Positions 17,522-26,472 of a stretch of DNA of 56,814 nt are shown piece after piece. A program made the position numbers and the translations under genes. The number at the start of each line of letters is the position of its first letter. The first letter of the stretch is position 1. The DNA lies in contig CACEKE010000008.1 of assembly GCA_902560075.1 (NCBI GenBank), positions 1 to 56,814 on the forward strand, read 5' to 3'. This DNA is from an uncultured Pelagibacteraceae bacterium. Lineage in GTDB: Bacteria > Pseudomonadota > Alphaproteobacteria > Pelagibacterales > Pelagibacteraceae. The notes beneath the pieces were generated by a model. It searched no databases, was not told the origin of the DNA, and was given only the letters and a program-made list of their open reading frames with translations.

Positions 17522-18069
17522 ATTGTCATGATTTCTTTTTCTTTAAGACTTACTTTATCATCAATTTTTTTTATACTATCGTCAGTAATGTTTTGAATAT
17601 TTTTTTCTTCTTTTTTTTCTTCATCTTCTGCAATTTCTTTAGCTTTGAGAAGCTTTTTTAACTCCTCATTAGCTTCACGTCTAATATTTCTAATAGATAT
17701 TTTGCACTGTTCTCCCATTGATTTAGTCATTTTTTTAATTTCATTCCTTCTCTCCTCGCTTAGACTAGGAATTGGAAGTCTTATCATTTGTCCGTCTATT
17801 TGCGGATTTAAGCCCAAATTAGATTTTTGAATAGCTGAATCAATCAATGTAACATTACTATTATCCCAAACTTGAATATTAATTACTCTAGGCTCAGGTG
17901 TTGTTATGCTAGCAAGTTGATTAATAGGCATTTTTTGCCCATACACATCTACACTTATTAAATCCAACATATTTGAGTTAGCTCTACCTGTGCTTAATGT
18001 TCCTAAATCTTTTAAAAACTTATCAAAAGTTTTATTCATTTTATCTTGATATTCTTTTTTATTGAACAT
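17518..18069 (-). CDS. frr: Ribosome recycling factor
   Basis: RRF splits the post-termination ribosome together with EF-G. The 183-residue protein shows the family pattern: STGRANSNMLDLISVDVYG, then INQLASITTPEPRVINIQVWD, LGLNPQIDGQMIRLPIPSLSEERR and IRREANEELKKLLK. The long coiled C-terminal helix is rich in Lys and Glu. The start codon shares one base with the tsf stop. In most bacteria pyrH lies between tsf and frr; here it does not. Confidence 0.96.
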   Translation of the reverse strand: MFNKKEYQDKMNKTFDKFLKDLGTLSTGRANSNMLDLISVDVYGQKMPINQLASITTPEPRVINIQVWDNSNVTLIDSAIQKSNLGLNPQIDGQMIRLPIPSLSEERRNEIKKMTKSMGEQCKISIRNIRREANEELKKLLKAKEIAEDEEKKEEKNIQNITDDSIKKIDDKVSLKEKEIMTI

Positions 18070-18920
18070 TAGTCACCTATTTTAAGCCTAAAAAAATCTT
18101 TAACTTTTAATGCAGGAAAATTTAATTCCTTAATTATATCTGAAACTTTTTTTTTAGTATCCATAACCCAGATTTGGGACATTAGACTATTTTCTTGCTT
18201 AAATTTTTGCAATTTTCCTAAACTTATTTTTTCTACAATGTTATCTGGTTTACCTGAATCTTTTAGTTCCTCATTAATCAATTTTTTTTCTTTTTCTAAA
18301 ATTTCTTTTTCAATATCATTTTCTGTTAATGCAAGAGGGTTTGATGCAGCAACATGCATTGATAATTGTTTTCCAAAGTTATCTATTACTTCGTTATAAT
18401 TATCATTTTCTATTGATACTATTACTCCTAATTTAGCAATATTATTTTTTACAATGGAATGTAAATAAAAATAATTTTTTTGATTTATGTTAGAAAAAGT
18501 TTTAGATTTTCCAATAGTTATTTTTTCTCCAATTTTTGATATCAATTCTACTAAATTATCGTTTACAGTTTTACCATTTTTCATTTTTGAATTATTTAAT
18601 TTATCTAAATCTGATGAAACCTCATTGTTAATTTTACCAATCTCCTCAGCAAAAATTAAAAAATCATCATTTTTTGCAACGAAATCCGTTTCACAGTTAA
18701 TTTCAATTATCGAAGTTTGTTTCTCACTTTTGTTTACACATATTAGCCCTTCATTAGCTTGTCTACTCATTTTCTTAGATGCTTTGGAAATACCTTTAAC
18801 TCTAAGAATTTCCACAGATTTTTCTAAATCACCACCAGACTCTTTTAAAGCGTTATTACAGTCTTTGAAACCAGCACCAGTTACTTTTCTTAATTCTTTG
18901 ACTTTTTGGATATCACTCAT
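18069..18920 (-). CDS. tsf: Elongation factor Ts
   Basis: EF-Ts is the nucleotide exchange factor of EF-Tu. The N-terminal UBA-like domain reads [20 protein letters not shown], and the core has [14 protein letters not shown], the segment that inserts into EF-Tu. Length is 283 residues, as in E. coli. It lies two bases after rpsB, the conserved rpsB-tsf pair. Expression of both is probably set by the leader upstream of rpsB. Confidence 0.97.
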   Translation of the reverse strand: MSDIQKVKELRKVTGAGFKDCNNALKESGGDLEKSVEILRVKGISKASKKMSRQANEGLICVNKSEKQTSIIEINCETDFVAKNDDFLIFAEEIGKINNEVSSDLDKLNNSKMKNGKTVNDNLVELISKIGEKITIGKSKTFSNINQKNYFYLHSIVKNNIAKLGVIVSIENDNYNEVIDNFGKQLSMHVAASNPLALTENDIEKEILEKEKKLINEELKDSGKPDNIVEKISLGKLQKFKQENSLMSQIWVMDTKKKVSDIIKELNFPALKVKDFFRLKIGD

Positions 18921-18922
18921 TT

Positions 18923-19705
18923 TTAGTTTAATGGACTTTGACCCTTATCATTAGTCTTGTTCTCTTCAATTTGAAGAGTGCTTTTTTCTTTTGCATCTTC
19001 CCCGCTAGATGTTTGTTTAATATTTTTATTAGCTTCAACAATAGTTGATTTAATTAAGCTACAGTATAAATCTATTGATCTTCTTGCATCATCATTACCG
19101 GGTATTGGAAAATCAATTCCATCAGGATCTGAGTTCGTATCTAAAACAGCAATAATAGGAATACCTAGTTTAATTGATTCCTTAATAGCTAATGACTCAT
19201 AATTAGTATCTATAATAAATACTAAATCAGGTGTTTTTTTCATATTTGAGATTCCGCCTAATGATCTCTCTAATTTATCTCTTTGAGCACTCATTTTTAA
19301 TAATTCTTTTTTCGTGAAACCCCTATTCTCTGAGGATAAGTCTTTATTAATTTTTTGTAATTTTTTTATTGAATTTGAAATAGTTCCCCAGTTTGTAAGC
19401 ATACCACCTAACCATCTATAATTTACATAATATTGATCAGTACTTTTACCTAAATCTGCAATTGCGTCTGAGGCTTGTTTTTTTGTAGATATAAATAAAA
19501 TTTTTCCATTTTCGCTTATAGTTTTATAAACTTTTTCTAGAGCAACTTGTGTTAATTCAAGTGTTTGTGTTAAATCTATAATGTGAATAGAATCTTTTTT
19601 TCCAAAAATATACTTTTTCATTTTTGGATTCCATCTCAAGGTTTTGTGTCCTAAATGAACTCCTGCTTCTAATAGTTGTTGAATGGTTATCTCTGGTATT
19701 TTCAT
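18923..19705 (-). CDS. rpsB: 30S ribosomal protein S2
   Basis: This is ribosomal protein S2 of the small subunit. Signatures include [47 protein letters not shown] and [28 protein letters not shown] (given here as separate motifs of the same region: [14 protein letters not shown] and [12 protein letters not shown]). A poorly conserved polar tail of about 35 residues follows the core (from about residue 225), rich in Lys, Glu, Ser and Asn. A structured leader of some 60 bases precedes the start codon and is the likely autoregulation site. Confidence 0.97.
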   Translation of the reverse strand: MKIPEITIQQLLEAGVHLGHKTLRWNPKMKKYIFGKKDSIHIIDLTQTLELTQVALEKVYKTISENGKILFISTKKQASDAIADLGKSTDQYYVNYRWLGGMLTNWGTISNSIKKLQKINKDLSSENRGFTKKELLKMSAQRDKLERSLGGISNMKKTPDLVFIIDTNYESLAIKESIKLGIPIIAVLDTNSDPDGIDFPIPGNDDARRSIDLYCSLIKSTIVEANKNIKQTSSGEDAKEKSTLQIEENKTNDKGQSPLN

Positions 19706-19713
19706 ATTTCTTT

Positions 19714-19768
19714 CCGGTTATGCCTCCACAATTACTTCCTTAATAGTCAGGACCGGGGGTATAAAACC
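19714..19768 (-). promoter_or_regulatory. Structured rpsB mRNA leader (probable S2 autoregulatory element)
   Basis: In the 126-base gap between dnaE and rpsB, the transcript can fold a GGT-TTTAT-ACC hairpin (19768-19758). Next comes CCGGT (19756-19752), which pairs with ACCGG (19718-19714) just before the start codon. Inside that outer stem, TCCT and AGGA flank an eight-base loop. A purine-rich GGAGG-type sequence lies inside the enclosed region, so folding could hide the ribosome-binding site. The bases here are far more GC-rich than the surroundings. rpsB leaders that bind S2 are known in proteobacteria, and I recall an rpsB motif being predicted for Pelagibacter; identity with that motif is not tested here. 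Confidence 0.6.
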
Positions 19769-19831
19769 ATTAATTGTGTGCGTTTTAAAAAAGGTAATTA
19801 CTAATAATTTGTGACAATAACAAGCTTTTTT

Positions 19832-22800
19832 TTAATTAATTTCCAAAGAAATATTATGTTTTTTTAACTCTTTTATAGAATTTCTATCTACCTTTCTCTT
19901 ATTATCTAAATCGAAAACCATATATTTATCATTATTTTTATATTTTATAGTTATTTCTGTATTACCTATTTCATTAATTTGTTCTGACAATTTATTTAAT
20001 TGATTAAGATCTTTAACATAAAACTTAATATTTTTAATTGGAGTTTCGTATAAAGATTTTAATGAAGATATTTTAAAAACATTAAATTTCTTAGTTTTCT
20101 TTTCGTCATCACTTATAGTTTTGAGAACCGTTAGCAGAACAGAACTACCCTCTATTAATATATCTCTATTTTTTTCTAAAATCTCTGAAAAAATAAATAA
20201 TTCAAAAACGCAAGAAAGATCGGAAAATTTTATTACTGCGTATGGATTACCTTTGTTGGTTTTTCTTTCTAATACTTTTAAAATTGTAGCAGCTATTTTT
20301 GCTTCTTTTAAATTATCACTATTAGAAAAATTTTCATAATTATCAATTTTAAATTCTCCAAATATATCTTTAAATTGATTCAATGGGTGGTCAGAAATAA
20401 AAAAACCAACAGATTCAAATTCTTTTGATAATCTATCCTCAAATTTCCAGTCATCAATATCGTTAATAAAATCATCCTTAGGCACATCTTTGTCATTAAA
20501 TAAATCGAACTGATTGGTTAATTTATTATCATCTAAGTTTTTTGACTTTAAAATTAAATTAGGAATAGATTCGTAAAGAGCCGCACGGTTATTATTTATT
20601 TCATCAAAAGCACCAGCTTTAACTAAACCTTCTAATTGCAACTTGTTAATATCTTTGTGGTTTACTCTATTGATAAAATCACTGATTGATTTGAATTTTC
20701 CGTTTTTTTCTCTTTCGTCTACAATATTTGAAATTGCATCATATCCAACATTCTTGATTGATCCTAAAGCGTAATAAAAATTTTTGTCATCAGATTTAAA
20801 ATCTGCATAGCAACTATTTATATTTGGTCTTATTACATTAAGTTTAAGCCTTTTAATTTCATCATAGAATTCACTGAGTTTTTTTTGATTGGATATATCC
20901 ATTGTCATAGATGCGGAAAAGAATTCATTTGGATAATAAGTTTTCAAAAAAGCTGTTTGATAAGCAATAATTGCATATGCTGCTGCATGACTTTTATTAA
21001 AACCATATTCTGCAAATGGTTCAATTTTTAAAAATATGCCTGCAGCTATATCTTTTCTAATTCCATTTTTTATTGCTCCATCTATGAATCCTATTTTTTG
21101 TTTTTCAACTTCTGAACGCTTTTTTTTTCCGATTGCCTTTCTTAAAATATCAGCCTCAGCTGCGGTAAAACCAGAAAGTTTTTGAGCTATTTGCATAACT
21201 TGCTCCTGATAAATAATAACACCGTATGTAGGTTTTAAAATATCCTCTAACATTGGATGTATGTAGTCTGGTTCTCTTAAACCATTTTTGCAATCATTGT
21301 AGATTGGTATATTGCTCATAGGCCCAGGTCTGTAAAGAGCTACCAAGGCTATAATGTCTTCAAGATGTGTAGGTTTCATATTTACTAGAGCATCTTTCAT
21401 TCCAGAACTTTCTAATTGAAATAAACCAACTGTATTGCCTTTTGAAAGGGTATTAAAAACCTCCCTGTCATCATAATCTATTTTATCAACTGAAAATTTT
21501 TTATTTTTTTTCTGTATTAGTTTTTGTGCTTTATCTACAACTGTAAGAGTTTTTAACCCTAAGAAGTCGAATTTAATAAGACCAGCATTTTCAGCAGAAT
21601 ACATATCAAATTGTGTAGATGGAAGTAGCAATTCTGAGGATGCATCTTTATAAAGTGGAACTGAATTAGTAAGTTTCTTATCAGCAATAACAACACCAGC
21701 AGCATGTGTTGCAACATTTCTATTTAAGCCTTCTAATTTAAGGGATAGATCAATCAATTTTTTAACTCTGGCATCATCTTTGATTAATTTTTGTAATCTT
21801 GGTTCTGAATTTATACATTCAATCAAACTTTTAGGTCTGGATGGATCAAATGGTATAAGTTTGGCGATACTATCAACAAAACCATATGATAATCCAATTA
21901 CTCTACCAACATCTCTAATTACCATCCTAGCCTTCAGCTTACCAAAAGTAATTATATGTGCTACACTATCTTTATATTTTTTAGTTAAATACTCAAAAAC
22001 TAAATCTCTTTTTTCCTCACAAAAATCAATATCAAAATCAGGCATTGAAATTCTTGCAGGATTTAAAAATCTTTCAAAAATAAGATTATACTTTATTGGG
22101 TCAACATCCGTTATCAATAGACACCATGCCACTAAGGATCCAGCGCCTGATCCTCTTCCTGGCCCAACTGGAATTTCATTATTTTTTGCCCAAATTATAT
22201 AGTCAGAAACAATTAGGAAATAACTTGAGTATTTCATCTTAATTATGATGTCCAGCTCATGATTTAGTCTTTTTGTGTACTGGCTATATAATTCGTGATC
22301 TTCAGGTTTTTGACCATCGCTACAGAAAACAGTTCTAAATTTCTTGATCAAACCCTCGTTTGATAATCTTTTTAATTTATTATCAGCACTTCCGTCTTTT
22401 TCAGAACTTATATTTGGCAAAATTGGATCTGAAGGTGTTGGTCTAAAACTACATTTAAATGGCAAATTATAGTTATTTTCCAAAGCTTCAGGTAAATCTT
22501 CAAATATTTTTTCCATTTCAAGATGTGATTTCAAATAATGTTCACTGGTATAAGACTTTCTAGTCTTATCATTTAAATAGGATTTATTACCTATACAAAT
22601 TAATGCTTCATGTGCATCATGCATATTTTTTTCAATATAAAAAACCTCATGTGATGCGATGATTGGAATATTATGTTTTAAAGATAGGTTTAAATTAAAT
22701 TTTTCAAAAGATTTCTCGTCTTTATCCGAATGCCTCTGAATTTCTATATAAAAATTATCGCTATAATAATTCTTTAATTTTTTATAAATATCTTCTATTA

Positions 22801-23251
22801 ATTCAAATTTTCCTTTGTTAAATAAGTTACCAATTAAACCGGTTATTGTTCCTGACATAATTATTAAACCTTTATTTTTATCGAATAAATCATTTAATTT
22901 ACAATGAGGCTTAGATAAATTATCATTCTCAAGGTAAGATTTTGATGATAATTCAATCATGTTTCTATAACCTTGCTCATTTTTTGCAATTAAAGTAAGT
23001 AAACCTTCTTGATCCTCAAATTTAAAAATTATTTGCGTTCCTATTATTGGTTGGGTTCCACTTTTAACAATTTTTTCAGAAAATTCTAAAGCGCCACACA
23101 AATTTGATGTATCTGATAGTCCTAAACTTAATATTTTATTCTCTTTACAATAAGTATTGAGATCATCTATTTTTAAAGCCCCTTCGCATATTGAATATTG
23201 TGTATGTATCTTAAAATGTGTAAATTTTCTTGGATTTTCAAATTCTTGCAT
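19832..23251 (-). CDS. dnaE: DNA polymerase III alpha subunit
   Basis: This is the replicative polymerase catalytic subunit. Domains in order are an N-terminal PHP domain (FKIHTQYSICEGAL near residue 13), the palm with GPGRGSGAGSLVAW (363-376) and the catalytic aspartates Asp405 and Asp407 in MPDFDIDFC, the fingers (FQLESSGMKDAL, ALYRPGPM, YGVIIYQEQVMQIA, GFNKSHAAAYA), a helix-hairpin-helix region, and a late OB fold (ATILKVLERKTNKGNPYAV). At 1139 residues it is a little shorter than E. coli DnaE (1160). Its start overlaps the lolD 3' end by 14 bases, so it is read from the lol transcript. Confidence 0.96.
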   Translation of the reverse strand: MQEFENPRKFTHFKIHTQYSICEGALKIDDLNTYCKENKILSLGLSDTSNLCGALEFSEKIVKSGTQPIIGTQIIFKFEDQEGLLTLIAKNEQGYRNMIELSSKSYLENDNLSKPHCKLNDLFDKNKGLIIMSGTITGLIGNLFNKGKFELIEDIYKKLKNYYSDNFYIEIQRHSDKDEKSFEKFNLNLSLKHNIPIIASHEVFYIEKNMHDAHEALICIGNKSYLNDKTRKSYTSEHYLKSHLEMEKIFEDLPEALENNYNLPFKCSFRPTPSDPILPNISSEKDGSADNKLKRLSNEGLIKKFRTVFCSDGQKPEDHELYSQYTKRLNHELDIIIKMKYSSYFLIVSDYIIWAKNNEIPVGPGRGSGAGSLVAWCLLITDVDPIKYNLIFERFLNPARISMPDFDIDFCEEKRDLVFEYLTKKYKDSVAHIITFGKLKARMVIRDVGRVIGLSYGFVDSIAKLIPFDPSRPKSLIECINSEPRLQKLIKDDARVKKLIDLSLKLEGLNRNVATHAAGVVIADKKLTNSVPLYKDASSELLLPSTQFDMYSAENAGLIKFDFLGLKTLTVVDKAQKLIQKKNKKFSVDKIDYDDREVFNTLSKGNTVGLFQLESSGMKDALVNMKPTHLEDIIALVALYRPGPMSNIPIYNDCKNGLREPDYIHPMLEDILKPTYGVIIYQEQVMQIAQKLSGFTAAEADILRKAIGKKKRSEVEKQKIGFIDGAIKNGIRKDIAAGIFLKIEPFAEYGFNKSHAAAYAIIAYQTAFLKTYYPNEFFSASMTMDISNQKKLSEFYDEIKRLKLNVIRPNINSCYADFKSDDKNFYYALGSIKNVGYDAISNIVDEREKNGKFKSISDFINRVNHKDINKLQLEGLVKAGAFDEINNNRAALYESIPNLILKSKNLDDNKLTNQFDLFNDKDVPKDDFINDIDDWKFEDRLSKEFESVGFFISDHPLNQFKDIFGEFKIDNYENFSNSDNLKEAKIAATILKVLERKTNKGNPYAVIKFSDLSCVFELFIFSEILEKNRDILIEGSSVLLTVLKTISDDEKKTKKFNVFKISSLKSLYETPIKNIKFYVKDLNQLNKLSEQINEIGNTEITIKYKNNDKYMVFDLDNKRKVDRNSIKELKKHNISLEIN

Positions 23252-23921
23252 TGTAAGTTTTTATCTTACCATCATGAATTTGCAATTTATAATCTGCCAT
23301 TTTTGCGAAATATAAATTGTGGGTTGCATAAATTAATACTCTGTTTTTGTTTTTTAATTTAAAAAGGAGTTTAAATATTTCCTTTGAATTTTTGTGATCT
23401 AAACTTCCAGAAGGCTCATCGGCTAGTATGATTTCAGGAGAATTTATAACAGCTCTAGAAATAGCTACTCTTTGCGCTTCTCCACCTGATAATTCTGATG
23501 GATAATGATTCTGTCTATTTTTAAGATTCATCTTGTTTAATATTTTATTTGCATCCTTCTTTGCAGTAATTAAATCATTGTTTATTGTCAATTTTGACAA
23601 ATATACATTTTCTAAGGCGTTAAAATCTGATAGCAAATTATTTTCTTGATAAATTATACCTATTTTACTTGCTCTTAAGTGGTCATTTTTTTCAATATTA
23701 TTGAAATCAATTTTTGAGCTTTCAAAAAATAAACTGCCTGAAGTTGGTCTATCTATTAATGATAAAATATTTAAAAAAGTTGATTTTCCTGATCCTGATG
23801 GTCCGATAATTGAGTAAGTCTTACCTTTTTTGAATGTAAAATTAATATCTTTTAATACTTTAATATTATTTTTTTTAAATTTTTTTGAAATATTTTTTAG
23901 TATTATAAGTGGTTTATTCAT
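23238..23921 (-). CDS. lolD: Lipoprotein-releasing ABC transporter ATP-binding protein
   Basis: LolD powers release of outer-membrane lipoproteins from the inner membrane. It is a 227-residue ABC ATPase of the MacB/LolD group with Walker A GPSGSGKST, signature LSGGEAQRVAISRA, Walker B IILADEPSGSLD and switch ATHN. The partner membrane protein is encoded immediately upstream, with an eight-base overlap. A cell-division FtsE assignment is unlikely given this partner. Confidence 0.92.
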   Translation of the reverse strand: MNKPLIILKNISKKFKKNNIKVLKDINFTFKKGKTYSIIGPSGSGKSTFLNILSLIDRPTSGSLFFESSKIDFNNIEKNDHLRASKIGIIYQENNLLSDFNALENVYLSKLTINNDLITAKKDANKILNKMNLKNRQNHYPSELSGGEAQRVAISRAVINSPEIILADEPSGSLDHKNSKEIFKLLFKLKNKNRVLIYATHNLYFAKMADYKLQIHDGKIKTYNARI

Positions 23922-25143
23922 ATTTCAGTGATTTTATTGGATCAAGATTTGAAGCTTTTATAGCTGGATATAAAGAAACAATGACCGTAATTAAAATAGA
24001 TACTAGACCTATAATTGTGATAGATAAAAAATTTATTTCCGTTGGCATTTTGCTTAAAAAGTAAATTTCCTCAGGGAATAAAGTAATGCCAAAAACATTA
24101 CTTAACAAAACTCTAATTTCTTCAATATAAATTGAAAATAATACGCCTAAAATAATTCCAAAAATTGTAGCACTAGTTCCAATTATTAAACCTACTAAAA
24201 AGAAAATTTTTTTAATAGAATTATTTTGTACACCAAATGATTTTAAAATTGCTATTTCTTTAGTCTTGTTTTTAACAAGAATTGTAAGACCAGATATAAT
24301 ATTGAAAGCTGCAACAATTATAATTAAAGTTAGTATTATAAACATTACATTTCTCTCTACTTTTAAAGCTGAAAAAAGAGATTTATTTTGCTCATCCCAG
24401 GTATAAATAAGCTCTTCATTAAATATATTTTTCAAAATTTTTTTCTCTGAGCTTATATTTTTTGGATTTTTAAGGAAAATTTCAAAATATCTACTATCAA
24501 CATCTAAATTAAACAACTCTTCAATATCTCTAATATTAAGGAACGCCACACTTTGATCAAATTCTATTAATCCGCTTTCAAATATAGAGTCGACAATATA
24601 TGCTTCTTGCTTGGGCAAAGAACCTACAATGGTATTTATACCAAATGGAGACATAATAACAATTTTATCTCCAATTTTAGCGTTAATTATATAGCTAAGC
24701 TCTTTACCTATAGATATGTGTTTAATATTAAGTTTTTTATTTCCTATAAATTCTTTTTTATTAACTAAAGATAATTTACTAAAATCATTTTTTTTATATG
24801 CTCTTAGTAAAATACCTTTGGTGTACTCTTTATTAATAATTAATCCCTCTGCACTATTAGTTATTAAAATTTCATCAGATATTTTTTTTATTTCTCTTTG
24901 CTCAAATTTTTTAAAATTTATAGTTTTCTCATAAGGTTTAATTATTACATGTGGATTAATTCCTACTATCTTGTTTATTAATTCAGTTCTAAAACCATTC
25001 ATTACTGACATAACAATTATCAATACAGCTACACCAAGACTGATTCCAGCAAATGAAAAAGCTGATATTATATTAATAAAACCTTCTTTTTTTTTGGTTC
25101 TTAAATATCTAAGTGTAATTTTTTTTTCTAATTCAGAGATCAA
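23914..25143 (-). CDS. lolC: Lipoprotein-releasing system permease (LolC/LolE family)
   Basis: This 409-residue inner-membrane protein pairs with LolD. One transmembrane helix near residues 20-45 (SFAGISLGVAVLIIVMSVMNGFRTEL region) is followed by a large periplasmic domain and three C-terminal helices of the FtsX fold (from about residue 265), ending in SLYPAIKASNLDPIKSLKYE. Only one LolC/E-type gene is present, so the transporter is probably a homodimer, the LolF-type arrangement of alphaproteobacteria. The likely start is TTG at 25143, two bases after the proS stop; no ATG is placed better. Confidence 0.88.
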   Translation of the reverse strand: MISELEKKITLRYLRTKKKEGFINIISAFSFAGISLGVAVLIIVMSVMNGFRTELINKIVGINPHVIIKPYEKTINFKKFEQREIKKISDEILITNSAEGLIINKEYTKGILLRAYKKNDFSKLSLVNKKEFIGNKKLNIKHISIGKELSYIINAKIGDKIVIMSPFGINTIVGSLPKQEAYIVDSIFESGLIEFDQSVAFLNIRDIEELFNLDVDSRYFEIFLKNPKNISSEKKILKNIFNEELIYTWDEQNKSLFSALKVERNVMFIILTLIIIVAAFNIISGLTILVKNKTKEIAILKSFGVQNNSIKKIFFLVGLIIGTSATIFGIILGVLFSIYIEEIRVLLSNVFGITLFPEEIYFLSKMPTEINFLSITIIGLVSILITVIVSLYPAIKASNLDPIKSLKYE

Positions 25144-25145
25144 TT

Positions 25146-26468
25146 TTATAATTTGTTAATTATTATTTTATAAATTTCTTCCACTTTAGTTTTAGTCACA
25201 TCTTTGCCGATTTCTTTAAACTCAACAAGATCATCCTCAGATTTTTTTCCAAGAATAATTTGAAATGGGACGCCAATTAAGTTAAATTTTTTCATTTTAG
25301 ATGATATACTTTCATCAGTATCATCTATAATTGTGTCAATATTTTTACTTTTTAAATATTCATGAATATTTAATGCTTTTTCTAAATTTGCTTTATCATT
25401 TTTATTTATTTGGGGTAATATTGCACAATGATAAGGAGATATAGCCAACGGCCATTTCATAATTTCATTCTTCTCATCATATTTCGCTTCAATTATAGCA
25501 CCAACTAATCTAGAAACGCCTACACCATATGAACCCATTTTTACAAATTCTTTTGATCCATTAAAATCTACAGACGCGTTCATTGGTTTTGAATATTTGT
25601 CGCCAAAGTAAAATATATGACCAACTTCAATTCCTTTCGTTTCTAATTTATTTTCAGAGGTCACATTGCTATCAAATTCATTTTGATTAAATTTCTCGTC
25701 TGTTACAGCATAATATTTGTTGTATTCTTTACGTAAGTCTATTAATGATTTTTTATCCAAAGCTACTTCATCATTATTAACATCAAATATTCTTCGATCA
25801 GTATATATTTTGCTCTCACCTGTATTAGCAATTATTACAAACTCGTGGGATAGATTTCCTCCAATAGGCCCCGTATCAGCCGCCATAGGAATAGCTGAAA
25901 GGTCTAATCTTTTAAAAGTTTTTAAATAAGATAAAAAGAATTTATTATATGAGTGTTGAGCATCTTCATCCAATAAATCAAAAGAATATGCATCTTTCAT
26001 ATAAAATTCACGACACCTCATAACACCAAATCTTGGTCTTAATTCGTCTCTAAATTTCCATTGAATATGGTACATTAATTGAGGAAGGGATTTATATGAC
26101 TTGATACTAGATCTAAATATTTCAGTTATTAATTCCTCATTTGTGGGTCCATATAATAATTCTCTGTTTTGTCTATCTTTAATTCTTAACATCTCTTCAC
26201 CATAATCGTCGTATCTTCCACTCTCTTTCCAAATTTCGCTAGATTGAATAGTTGGCATTAATATTTCTTGCGCTCCAATCCTATCTTGCTCTTCTCTGAC
26301 TATTTGTTCAATTTTCTTCATGACTTTAAATCCTAATGGTAACCATGAGTAAATTCCGGCTGACGACTGTTTAATCATCCCAGTTCTTAACATTAATTGA
26401 TGAGATTTAATTTTTGCCTCAGATGGGTTATTTTTAAGGATAGGTATTAAAGATTTTGAAAAATACAT
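25146..26468 (-). CDS. proS: Prolyl-tRNA synthetase, short type
   Basis: ProS is a class II aminoacyl-tRNA synthetase. Motif 2 and 3 regions are visible in QWKFRDELRPRFGVMRCREFYMKDAYSF (read as FRDELRPRFG and REFYMKDAYSF) and SYGVGVSRLVGAIIE. The 440-residue length and direct run from the catalytic core to motif 3 show that the editing (INS) domain of about 180 residues is absent, the type typical of alphaproteobacteria. Mischarged Ala-tRNA-Pro must then be cleared by a separate protein, if at all. It lies four bases after rnj. Confidence 0.94.
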   Translation of the reverse strand: MYFSKSLIPILKNNPSEAKIKSHQLMLRTGMIKQSSAGIYSWLPLGFKVMKKIEQIVREEQDRIGAQEILMPTIQSSEIWKESGRYDDYGEEMLRIKDRQNRELLYGPTNEELITEIFRSSIKSYKSLPQLMYHIQWKFRDELRPRFGVMRCREFYMKDAYSFDLLDEDAQHSYNKFFLSYLKTFKRLDLSAIPMAADTGPIGGNLSHEFVIIANTGESKIYTDRRIFDVNNDEVALDKKSLIDLRKEYNKYYAVTDEKFNQNEFDSNVTSENKLETKGIEVGHIFYFGDKYSKPMNASVDFNGSKEFVKMGSYGVGVSRLVGAIIEAKYDEKNEIMKWPLAISPYHCAILPQINKNDKANLEKALNIHEYLKSKNIDTIIDDTDESISSKMKKFNLIGVPFQIILGKKSEDDLVEFKEIGKDVTKTKVEEIYKIIINKL

Positions 26469-26472
26469 TCTT

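Noticed and set aside
18487..18954. 155-codon plus-strand frame over tsf
   Set aside because: It is an antisense shadow of the well-conserved EF-Ts gene.
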